Assembly (NCBI GenBank): GCA_035272265.1
Contig: DATEQV010000019.1
Coordinates: 1 to 26,675, forward strand
DNA length: 26,675 nt
Origin: Acidisphaera sp035272265
GTDB taxonomy: Bacteria; Pseudomonadota; Alphaproteobacteria; Acetobacterales; Acetobacteraceae
Direction of reading: 5' to 3'
The position numbers were made by a program, and so were the translations under genes. Position 1 is the first letter of the stretch; each line of letters starts with the position of its first letter. Shown here piece after piece: positions 6,558 through 13,588 of this stretch. The notes under the pieces were generated by a model. It searched no databases. It worked only from the letters and a program-made list of their open reading frames with translations, and was not told the origin of the DNA.

Positions 6558-7811
6558 GTGCCATTTTCGCTCGACGCCTTCCTGCAACGCTTCATCATCG
6601 CCGGACGCTACACGGTGGTCTGGCCTGACGGGGCGACCAGCCACTATGGGGGCGTCCGACCCGGCCCCGAAGGCGGCGTGCGCCTCGCCGATTGGAAAAC
6701 CGTCCGCCGCGTCCTGCACGACCCGGGGCTGGCATTCGGCGAAGCCTACATGGATGGCCGGCTGAAGCCGGTGGACGGCACGGTCTACGACGCGATGGAC
6801 GTACTGCTGACCAACCTGCAGCTGCAGCCGAACGCGCACGGGCTGCTTCGGCTGCGGGCGGCCCTGCGCTGGCTGCGTCGGGGATTCGACCAGCACAACC
6901 CGGTGCGCCGCGCGCAGCGCAACGTCGCCCACCACTACGACCTGAACGGCCGGCTGTACAGCCTGTTCCTCGATCGCGACCGGCAATACTCGTGCGGCTA
7001 CTTCCCGACCGGCAACGAAACGCTGGAGGAGGCGCAGGCCGCCAAGAAGCACCACATCGCCGCCAAGCTGTGCCTCGACCGCCCCGGGCTCGAGGTGCTC
7101 GACATCGGCTGCGGATGGGGCGGCATGGCGCTGACGCTGGCGCGCGACTTCGACGCACGCGTCACCGGCATCACGCTGTCGACCGAGCAGCTGCACGAGG
7201 CCCGCGCACGGGCCGCGGCCGAAGGCCTGGCGGACCGCGTGCGGTTCGAACTGCGCGACTACCGCGACGTGCCCGGCACGTTCGACCGCATCGTCTCCGT
7301 CGGCATGTTCGAGCATGTCGGCCTGCCGTATTACCGCGCGTACTTCGACAGCGTCGCACGCCTGCTGCGGCCGGACGGGGTGGCGCTGATCCACGCCATC
7401 GGCCGGCTGGCCGGGCCGGCCTTCACCAACCGGTGGCTCGCGAAATACATCTTCCCCGGCGGCTACAGCCCGGCGTTGTCCGAAGTGATCCCCGTGGTCG
7501 AGCGCTCGGGCCTGCTGATGGCCGACATCGAGATCCTGCGGCTGCACTACGCGCAGACCCTGCGGCTGTGGCGCCGCCGCTTCGCCGCCAACCGCGACGC
7601 CATCGCGAGCCTGTACGATGAGCGGTTCTGCCGCATGTTCGAGTTCTACCTGGCAGCCGCGGAGCTGTCCTTCCGTGTCCAGAACCACATGGTCTGGCAG
7701 CTGCAGCTCGCGCACCGGCAGGACGCGGTGCCGCTGACGCGCACCTACATCGCCGGCAGCGAGAGCGCGGTCAGAACAGACGCGCTAACAGGGGCACAAG
7801 GACGGCAGTAA
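6558..7811 (+). CDS. Cyclopropane-fatty-acyl-phospholipid synthase family methyltransferase
   Basis: This 417-aa SAM-dependent enzyme of the CFA/mycolic-acid-synthase family probably transfers a methylene or methyl group to unsaturated acyl chains in membrane phospholipids. Core motifs are HHYDL (125-129), YSCGYF (144-149), the SAM loop LDIGCGWGG (181-189) and MFEHVG (250-255). The C-terminal segment FCRMFEFYL...SFR corresponds to the E. coli Cfa region, but the Cys there is replaced by Ala. The GTG start is preferred for its GGAG site. The 3' end overlaps the convergent lrgB gene by 41 bp. Membrane-lipid stress adaptation is the likely role; the exact modification is not deducible. Confidence 0.88.
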   Translation: MPFSLDAFLQRFIIAGRYTVVWPDGATSHYGGVRPGPEGGVRLADWKTVRRVLHDPGLAFGEAYMDGRLKPVDGTVYDAMDVLLTNLQLQPNAHGLLRLRAALRWLRRGFDQHNPVRRAQRNVAHHYDLNGRLYSLFLDRDRQYSCGYFPTGNETLEEAQAAKKHHIAAKLCLDRPGLEVLDIGCGWGGMALTLARDFDARVTGITLSTEQLHEARARAAAEGLADRVRFELRDYRDVPGTFDRIVSVGMFEHVGLPYYRAYFDSVARLLRPDGVALIHAIGRLAGPAFTNRWLAKYIFPGGYSPALSEVIPVVERSGLLMADIEILRLHYAQTLRLWRRRFAANRDAIASLYDERFCRMFEFYLAAAELSFRVQNHMVWQLQLAHRQDAVPLTRTYIAGSESAVRTDALTGAQGRQ

Positions 7812-8487
7812 CCACCCCGTTGATGCCGATCGCGAGCCCCGCGAAGGCGCCGCCGGTTTCGTTGATCGTCAGCAGGTGCGCGGTGGCCAGGCCATGGCCG
7901 GCGGTGCCGCCGGCAAGCCCCTGCGCGCGCCAGTCGCGTACGCGCGCGAGCCGCATCAGCGGTGCTGCGATGGCGACCGCGGTCAGGCCGGTCAGCAGCA
8001 CGAACACGGCGGCCAGCGCCGGCTGACCGCCGATCTGCTCGGCGATCCCCATGGCGATCGGCGTGGTGACGGACTTGGGTGCGAGCGAGAGCACGATCTC
8101 GCGCGGCGCGCCGAGCGCGTGCGCGATCGCCATCGCGCTGCCGGCCGCGACCGCGGCACCGGCGACGATCGCCGGGAGGATCGCGTGCGCCGAGCGGCGG
8201 ATGTGATGCAGGTTGGCGTGCATCGGCACCGCCAGCGCCACGGTGGCCGGCCCGAGCAGGAACTGCACGTATTGTCCGCCCTGGAAGTAGACCGAGTACG
8301 GCGTGCCGGTGACCAGCAGCAGCACCACGAGTACCAGGATCGCCAGCGGCATCGGGTTGAACAGCGCGATGCGGGGCAGGCGGGCGCTGACCACGGAGGC
8401 GCCCTGGAATGCGACCAGCGTCGCGCCCAGGCCGAGTAGCGGTGTCGTCTGCAGATAGACGAACAGCGCGGTGAACTGGCCGTTCAT
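7771..8487 (-). CDS. lrgB: LrgB/CidB-family membrane protein
   Basis: This 238-aa polytopic membrane protein of the LrgB family has about six to seven hydrophobic segments. The family signature is seen in LAPKSVTTPIAMGIAEQIGG and in the GTAGHGLATA and GLAIGINGV segments. LrgB works with LrgA. The pair was first linked to control of murein hydrolase export; homologues elsewhere transport small organic acids such as glycolate or pyruvate. The ATG overlaps the lrgA stop by four bases (ATGA). The 3' end overlaps the oppositely oriented CFA-type gene by 41 bp. The actual substrate here is unknown. Confidence 0.9.
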   Translation of the reverse strand: MNGQFTALFVYLQTTPLLGLGATLVAFQGASVVSARLPRIALFNPMPLAILVLVVLLLVTGTPYSVYFQGGQYVQFLLGPATVALAVPMHANLHHIRRSAHAILPAIVAGAAVAAGSAMAIAHALGAPREIVLSLAPKSVTTPIAMGIAEQIGGQPALAAVFVLLTGLTAVAIAAPLMRLARVRDWRAQGLAGGTAGHGLATAHLLTINETGGAFAGLAIGINGVVTAVLVPLLARLF

Positions 8488-8825
8488 GCGGAGCGGCCGG
8501 CGAGGCGCTGCATGACGAGCCCGGTGACCACCAGCCCGAGTGCGGTGGAGACCAGCACCGCGACGGCGACCGCCAGCCAGTTGCGGCCGAGGACGTCGAG
8601 CTGCGTGACGATGCCGACGCCGGCCGGCACGAACAGCAGCGCGAGGTAGCGCAGCAGCGTGTCGGAGACCGAGCGCAACTCGGGATCGGGGCCGTCGCGC
8701 ACGGTGAGGATTGCCAGCAGGATCAGCAGGCCGACGACGGGTCCGGGCAGCGGCGCGCCGAGCGCGCGCACCAGCACCTCGCCCACGAACTGGCAACCCA
8801 GCAGCAGCGTCAATGGCCCGAGCAT
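8484..8825 (-). CDS. lrgA: LrgA/CidA-family holin-like membrane protein
   Basis: This 113-aa protein has four predicted membrane segments and the family features LGCQFVGEVLVRALGAPLPG, GPVVGLLILL and YLALLFVPAGVGIV. It is the partner of LrgB and is translationally coupled to it by a 4-bp overlap. The start is the ATG at 8825, because a strong GGAGGA lies 5 nt upstream; a further-upstream in-frame Met would add 16 non-family residues. It may form a small-solute channel or transporter complex with LrgB in the inner membrane. Confidence 0.9.
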   Translation of the reverse strand: MLGPLTLLLGCQFVGEVLVRALGAPLPGPVVGLLILLAILTVRDGPDPELRSVSDTLLRYLALLFVPAGVGIVTQLDVLGRNWLAVAVAVLVSTALGLVVTGLVMQRLAGRSA

Positions 8826-8830
8826 GCGCG

Positions 8831-8836
8831 TCCTCC
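8831..8836 (-). promoter_or_regulatory. Ribosome binding site of lrgA
   Basis: On the minus strand GGAGGA is spaced 5 nt from ATG 8825, which fixes the start of lrgA. Confidence 0.75.
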
Positions 8837-8922
8837 ATGATGATGGTGGTCGCGCACGATGGCCGGGGTTCACCGCGGGCGAAAGCGGGGCGATCAGCCT
8901 CCCGGACGCACGATGCCGCCCA

Positions 8923-9798
8923 TCAGAACCCGGCCGCCCAGTTCTCCGGCACGAACCGATAGCCCGAGCCGTCGCGCTTGACGTGACCGAGCGTCGGGAA
9001 ATCGAGATGGATGCCCGCGACCAGCAGCCCGTCGTCCGCCGCCATCGCGAAGATCCGCTTGCGCGTCGCCACCGCCGCCGCCCCGTCGGCGTCGAACGCC
9101 ACGCCCGCCTCGGGCTGGGCGAACTGGATGCCCGGCAAGTGCACGATGTCGCCCCAGATCAGCAGGCTCTCGCGGCCCGACCTGACCATCCAGCCGGAAT
9201 GCCCGGGCGTGTGTCCGTGTTCGGGCACGATCTCGAATCCCGGTGCCGCCTCGCCTGTCGACATCGTGCGAAGCCGGTCCTTGTAGACGTGGCCCGCCTT
9301 CTGCGCGATCTCGACATACACCCTGGCGTCGGCCGGCACGCGGTCGAGCGTCGCCGGGTCGAGCCAGAAGGCGGCTTCGTTCTCGTGCATGACGATTTCG
9401 GCGTGCGGGAAGCGCGCGGCCCCTGCGTCGGTCACCAGGCCGCCGACATGATCGGGGTGCATGTGCGTCACCAGAACACGGGTGACCACCTCGGGCGCGA
9501 TGCCCGCGGCCTGCATGTTCGCCGGCACGAGCCCCAGGCCGGGCATGGCGCTACCGGCGCCGGAGTCCACCAGGGTGACGCCCGACGGGCCCGAGATGGC
9601 GAAGGCACTGACGGTGATCTGCGGCGGCTTGCGGCGGAAGGCGCCGGTCTCCAGGCGTTCCGCCTCCTCCTTGCCGATGTTGGTCACCAGATCGAACGAT
9701 GCGTCGAACCATCCGTCGTTGAGGACTGTGACGGTCAGGTCGCCGAGCCTGCGGTGGAAAACACCGGGCACCTGACGGGCGGGTTCGAAGACGGACAT
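8923..9798 (-). CDS. MBL-fold metallo-hydrolase
   Basis: This 291-aa member of the metallo-beta-lactamase superfamily has a full zinc site: HMHPDH (His112, His114, Asp116, His117), His200 in HTPGH, Asp217 in GDIVH and His264. It has no signal peptide, so it is probably cytosolic. The fold is shared by lactonases, thioesterases and glyoxalase II-like enzymes, and the sequence does not show which reaction it catalyses. The ATG follows a strong GGGAGG site. It is transcribed divergently from yicC, and a palindrome lies in the 75-bp gap. The frame stays open far upstream, but only antisense to yicC and gmk. Confidence 0.88.
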   Translation of the reverse strand: MSVFEPARQVPGVFHRRLGDLTVTVLNDGWFDASFDLVTNIGKEEAERLETGAFRRKPPQITVSAFAISGPSGVTLVDSGAGSAMPGLGLVPANMQAAGIAPEVVTRVLVTHMHPDHVGGLVTDAGAARFPHAEIVMHENEAAFWLDPATLDRVPADARVYVEIAQKAGHVYKDRLRTMSTGEAAPGFEIVPEHGHTPGHSGWMVRSGRESLLIWGDIVHLPGIQFAQPEAGVAFDADGAAAVATRKRIFAMAADDGLLVAGIHLDFPTLGHVKRDGSGYRFVPENWAAGF

Positions 9799-9832
9799 GC
9801 GGCCTCCCTGCGGTTCTGATGCGCGACGATAT

Positions 9833-9861
9833 GGGCGGTTCCACCTTAGCGTGAACCGCCC
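9833..9861. repeat. Inverted repeat between the divergent MBL hydrolase and yicC genes
   Basis: GGGCGGTT (9833-9840) and AACCGCCC (9854-9861) are perfect inverted arms of 8 bp. An inner CAC/GTG pair around CTTAGC extends the stem past a one-base bulge. It lies in a 75-bp divergent spacer and overlaps a possible minus-strand promoter (TTCACG, 18 nt, TATCGT). It is a candidate operator. Confidence 0.45.
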
Positions 9862-9873
9862 TACAAGGCGCCG

Positions 9874-10767
9874 ATGACGGCACCCCTCGCGTCGATGACC
9901 GGCTTCGCCCGCCATGATGGCCAGGCCGGGGGAGTTGCCTGGACGTGGGAGATGCGCAGCGTGAACGGCCGCGGGCTCGACCTGCGCCTGCGCCTGCCGC
10001 CCGGCCATGACAGCCTGGAGCCGTCGCTGCGCGACATCGCCGGCCGGGCGCTGCGGCGGGGCAACGTCACCGCCACGCTGACGATCAAGCGCGAGGAAGG
10101 GCCGCGTGCGAGCCTGGACCGCGCGGCGCTGGAGCAGGCGCTGGCGCTCGCGACCGAGCTGCATCGCCGCATCCCCGGCAGCGCGCCGCCGCAGGCCGAA
10201 GCGCTGCTGGGGCTGCCGGGCGTGCTGCGCCTCGGCGCCGCCACCGACGACCCCGCACTGAACGAGGCGATCGCCCCGGCCTTGCAGGCGAGCTTCCAGG
10301 CGGCGATCGACGCGCTGGTCACGGCACGGCGCGCGGAGGGCGGACGACTGTCGGCGCTGCTGACCGGGCTGCTCGGCGAGATCGCCGCGATGCACGCCGA
10401 GGCGGTGGAGCTTGCGGCGGGACAGCCGGCCGCGCAGCGCACACGGCTGATGGAGAACGTCAGCGCCCTGCTGCGCGAGGCGCCGAGCCTGCCCGAGGAG
10501 CGCATCGCGCAGGAAGTCGCCCTGCTCGCGTCGCGCTCGGACGTGCGCGAGGAGCTCGACCGACTCGACAGCCACATCGCCGCCGCGCACGCGCTGCTGG
10601 CGGAGGGTGCCAATGTCGGCCGCCGCTTCGACTTCCTGGTGCAGGAGTTCAACCGCGAGGCCAATACCCTGTGCAGCAAGTCCGCGTCGGCAGCGCTGAC
10701 CGCCACGGGGTTGCGGCTGAAAGCGGCGATCGAGCAGCTGCGCGAGCAGGTGCAGAACATCGAATGA
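9874..10767 (+). CDS. yicC: YicC/YloC-family endoribonuclease
   Basis: This 297-aa protein begins with the family hallmark SMTGFAR (7-13) and VNGRGLDLRLRLP (about 30-42). It ends with DFLVQEFNREANTLCSKS (about 253-270) and a C-terminal helix. YicC-type proteins have been described as endoribonucleases that affect RNA turnover. The last four bases overlap the gmk start (ATGA), so the two are co-translated, as is usual. Only a weak AAGGCG lies before the ATG. Confidence 0.94.
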   Translation: MTAPLASMTGFARHDGQAGGVAWTWEMRSVNGRGLDLRLRLPPGHDSLEPSLRDIAGRALRRGNVTATLTIKREEGPRASLDRAALEQALALATELHRRIPGSAPPQAEALLGLPGVLRLGAATDDPALNEAIAPALQASFQAAIDALVTARRAEGGRLSALLTGLLGEIAAMHAEAVELAAGQPAAQRTRLMENVSALLREAPSLPEERIAQEVALLASRSDVREELDRLDSHIAAAHALLAEGANVGRRFDFLVQEFNREANTLCSKSASAALTATGLRLKAAIEQLREQVQNIE

Positions 10768-11387
10768 TCGCGCGGCGCGGCATCTGCTTCGTGCTCGCCG
10801 CACCGTCGGGCGCCGGCAAGAGCACCATCGCACGCGCGCTGCTGGCGCAGAACAGCGGACTGTCGCTGTCGGTGAGCGTGACGACGCGCGTGCCGCGGCC
10901 GAACGAACGCGACGGCGAGCACTACCACTTTCGCGACGAGGCCGCGTTCGCCCGGATGGTCGCCGACGGCGAGCTGCTGGAGCACGCGCGCGTGTTCGGC
11001 CGCTTCTACGGCACGCCGCGCGCGCCGGTGCTGGACGCCCTCGCCGCCGGGCGCGACGTCCTGTTCGACATCGACTGGCAAGGCTTCCGGCAGTTGCGCG
11101 AGGCACTGCCCGGCGACGTGGTCGGCGTGTTCGTGCTGCCGCCGTCGATGGCGGCACTGCTCGCGCGCATGCGGGGACGGGCGGGCGACGACGAGGCGGA
11201 GATGGCGCGCCGGATGGCAGCCGCACAGGCGGAGATCGCGCACTGGCCGGAATTCGACCACGTCATCGTCAACGACAACTTCGAGACGGCGCTGGGCGGC
11301 GTGCGCGCCATCCTGCAGGCCGCGCGCCTGGCGACACATCGGCAGACCGGACTGACCGAGTTCGTCGCCTCACTCGACCAGGGTTGA
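10764..11387 (+). CDS. gmk: Guanylate kinase
   Basis: Gmk phosphorylates GMP to GDP with ATP. The 207-aa protein has the P-loop APSGAGKST (13-21), the GMP-binding TTRVPRPNERDGEHYHF (40-56), FYGTPRAPV and FDIDWQG (101-107). The ATG overlaps the yicC stop. The frame extends upstream, but only antisense or out of frame inside yicC. The 3' end overlaps the 3' end of the convergent rsmA gene by 18 bp. Confidence 0.96.
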   Translation: MIARRGICFVLAAPSGAGKSTIARALLAQNSGLSLSVSVTTRVPRPNERDGEHYHFRDEAAFARMVADGELLEHARVFGRFYGTPRAPVLDALAAGRDVLFDIDWQGFRQLREALPGDVVGVFVLPPSMAALLARMRGRAGDDEAEMARRMAAAQAEIAHWPEFDHVIVNDNFETALGGVRAILQAARLATHRQTGLTEFVASLDQG

Positions 11388-12209
11388 CGACGCCACCATG
11401 CCGAGATGCGCGGCGGCGAGGCGCTCGAACTCGGCGATCGTCAGCGTCTCGGCCCGGCGCGTCGGCTTGATGTCCGCCGCAGCGAGAAGACGCTCGCCGC
11501 CGATCGACCTGAGCGCACCGCGCAGCATCTTGCGGCGCTGGCCGAAGGCTGCGGCCGTGGTGCGTTCCATCGCGGCGAACGAGGCCGGATCGGGCTGGAC
11601 GGCGTGCGGGGTGAGAACGACCACGGCGCTGTCCACCTTGGGCGGCGGGACGAAGGCGGCGGCCGGGATGCGCAGCGCGATCCGCGCGCCGCACGTCCAC
11701 TGCGCCAGCACCGACAGCCGGCCGTACTCGGCACCGCCCGGGGCGGCGCAGATGCGCTCGGCCACCTCCTGCTGGAACATCAGCGTCAGCCGCTCGAAGG
11801 CGGCGGCATGGCGCAGCCAGCCGACCAGCAGCGGCGTCGCCACATTGTAGGGCAGGTTGGCGACGATCTGGCGCGGCGCGGCGCAGAGCGCGGCGGCGTC
11901 CATGCGCATCGCGTCGGCCTCGACGACGCGCAGGCGGCCGTCCGTCTGCGCCAGTTCGGCGATCGCGGCGACCGCCCTCGGGTCGATTTCGACCGCGACG
12001 ATCTCGGCGGCATCGGTGTCGAGCAGTGCGCGCGTCAGGCCGCCCGGCCCCGGGCCGACCTCGATGACGTGGCGGCCGGCGAGCGGGCCCGCCGCGCGGA
12101 CGATGCGTGCGGTGAGGTTCTCGTCGAGCAGGAAGTGCTGGCCGAGCGACTTGCGTGCATCGAGGCCGTGCTTCGCGACGACGTCGCGAAGCCTGGGCCG
12201 GTCGGGCAT
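11370..12209 (-). CDS. rsmA: 16S rRNA dimethyladenosine transferase (KsgA)
   Basis: RsmA dimethylates two adjacent adenosines in the 3'-terminal hairpin of 16S rRNA during late 30S assembly. The 279-aa protein has KSLGQHFLLD (20-29), the SAM loop VIEVGPGPGGLTR (48-60), acidic EID after it and the catalytic NLPYN (118-122), followed by FQQEVAERI and PPPKVDSAV. It lies 9 nt after surA and ends the lptF-lptG-lptD-surA-rsmA series. The pdxA gene that often sits between surA and rsmA is absent. Confidence 0.96.
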   Translation of the reverse strand: MPDRPRLRDVVAKHGLDARKSLGQHFLLDENLTARIVRAAGPLAGRHVIEVGPGPGGLTRALLDTDAAEIVAVEIDPRAVAAIAELAQTDGRLRVVEADAMRMDAAALCAAPRQIVANLPYNVATPLLVGWLRHAAAFERLTLMFQQEVAERICAAPGGAEYGRLSVLAQWTCGARIALRIPAAAFVPPPKVDSAVVVLTPHAVQPDPASFAAMERTTAAAFGQRRKMLRGALRSIGGERLLAAADIKPTRRAETLTIAEFERLAAAHLGMVASSTLVE

Positions 12210-12218
12210 TCGCGGGCG

Positions 12219-13520
12219 TCAGGTCTTCGCCGCGGTCTGGGCCTGGCGGATGTTGATGTTGGCGCGCCGCTGCAGGTCGCGCAGCAGCTGGCGCGAGGCG
12301 AGTTCCGCACGCTCGGCGAGCAGCCGCCGCTCGATGTCCTCGCGGGACTCGGTGGCAAGGTTCTTCTGCTGGCGCGAGCAGAGCGTGACCAGCGAGATGC
12401 CGTCTTGGGCGACTAGCGGCTGCGTCGTCTTTCCCTCGGGCAACGTCGACAGCATCTCGCGGAACACCGGCGGGTTGACGCTCTCCAGCTTGATATCGCC
12501 GGGATCGACGGGGCGCGTCGAGTTGTTCGCCTTCGCCGCCGCTTCCATCTCGGCGCAGCTGTGGATGCTGGCACTGAGCGCCTTGGCGCGCTCCAGCAGC
12601 GCCTTCTGCTGCTCGGTCGGTGCGGCCGGATTGAGCGGCGAGCTGAACGGCAGGAACAGCGTGCGGATGTTGACCACCGTGCCGACGTCGTTGCCGATCT
12701 GGCGCTTGGCGTCGAGCTGGATGATCGAGATGCCGCCGGGCACGCGGACCGGGTCGCTGATCGCGCCGACCGGCATCTCGGCGACCAGCGTGGCCACGCC
12801 CGGATCGAGCTGGTCGGGCTGCACCCAGCCGAGAGCGCCGCCTTGCAGCGCGGTCTGGCTCTGGCTGAACTGTGCGGCGGTGACGGCGAAGTTCGCCCCC
12901 GAGCGCAGCTGCGCGATGATCGTCTCGGCGAAGCGCTCCGCATCCGCCGCGTGCGACGGATTGTCGATCGGCACGAAGATCTCGCCGACGTTGTATTCGG
13001 GCTTGCCGATCTCCTGGGTCAGCAACTGCTGCTGCTCCTCGACCTCCTTGCTCGTGATGGTCGCGGACTCGCCGAGCTGCTGGCGGATCACCTGCAGCCA
13101 GGCGAGCTGCACGCGGACCTGGTCGATCAGGGTGCGGAACGAGACGCCGTCCGACTGCAGCTTGGTGCGCAAGGCGTCGGTCGGCATGCCGTTGCGCTGC
13201 TCGACCCCATGGATGGCGTCGGCGATCTGCTTGTCGCTGATCACGACGTGCCGCCGCTGGCTTTCCTGCAGGCGGAGCCGCTCGTCGATCAGCTGCTGGA
13301 GGACCTGCGCCTTCAGGCGGGACTGCGTGTCCGGCGAGGCGCCGATGCCCGAGGACAGCGCGAACAGCCGCGTGCGGTTGTCCACGTCGCCCTGGCTGAT
13401 GACGTCGCCGTTGACGACCGCCACGATGGTCGATGATTGCGCGTGCGCGGCGGGTACGGCAGCCATCAACGCGACCGTGGCGGCGGCGGCGGTCAGGATG
13501 CGGCGGAAGGGGAAGCCCAT
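12219..13520 (-). CDS. surA: Periplasmic chaperone / peptidyl-prolyl isomerase SurA
   Basis: SurA escorts unfolded outer-membrane proteins, including LptD, through the periplasm to the BAM complex. The 433-aa protein starts with a signal peptide ending AHA|QS (cleavage after residue 27). A SurA N-terminal chaperone domain (about 31-150) follows, then one parvulin domain (about 175-272, with GALGWVQPDQLDPG). A second, degenerate parvulin-like region (about 285-385) and a C-terminal helix close it. ATG 13520 is preferred because it begins the signal peptide and follows AAGGA by 8 nt; the frame stays open to 13715 without family similarity. It lies 68 nt downstream of lptD. Confidence 0.93.
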   Translation of the reverse strand: MGFPFRRILTAAAATVALMAAVPAAHAQSSTIVAVVNGDVISQGDVDNRTRLFALSSGIGASPDTQSRLKAQVLQQLIDERLRLQESQRRHVVISDKQIADAIHGVEQRNGMPTDALRTKLQSDGVSFRTLIDQVRVQLAWLQVIRQQLGESATITSKEVEEQQQLLTQEIGKPEYNVGEIFVPIDNPSHAADAERFAETIIAQLRSGANFAVTAAQFSQSQTALQGGALGWVQPDQLDPGVATLVAEMPVGAISDPVRVPGGISIIQLDAKRQIGNDVGTVVNIRTLFLPFSSPLNPAAPTEQQKALLERAKALSASIHSCAEMEAAAKANNSTRPVDPGDIKLESVNPPVFREMLSTLPEGKTTQPLVAQDGISLVTLCSRQQKNLATESREDIERRLLAERAELASRQLLRDLQRRANINIRQAQTAAKT

Positions 13521-13588
13521 AGCTGGTATCCTTAGTCTATCGCGGTCCGTTGCGTGCTGAGTTCGTTGCGTGCGCAGGTGCGGGCGGG

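Noticed and set aside
8853..8915. Two direct copies of CGCACGATG (8853-8861, 8907-8915) upstream of lrgA
   Set aside because: Nine bases is too short in GC-rich DNA to claim a binding site, and no regulator gene is adjacent.
9799..11226. Long upstream extension of the MBL hydrolase frame (767 codons in total)
   Set aside because: The upstream part is antisense to yicC and gmk and has no similarity; the internal ATG 9798 has a strong ribosome site.
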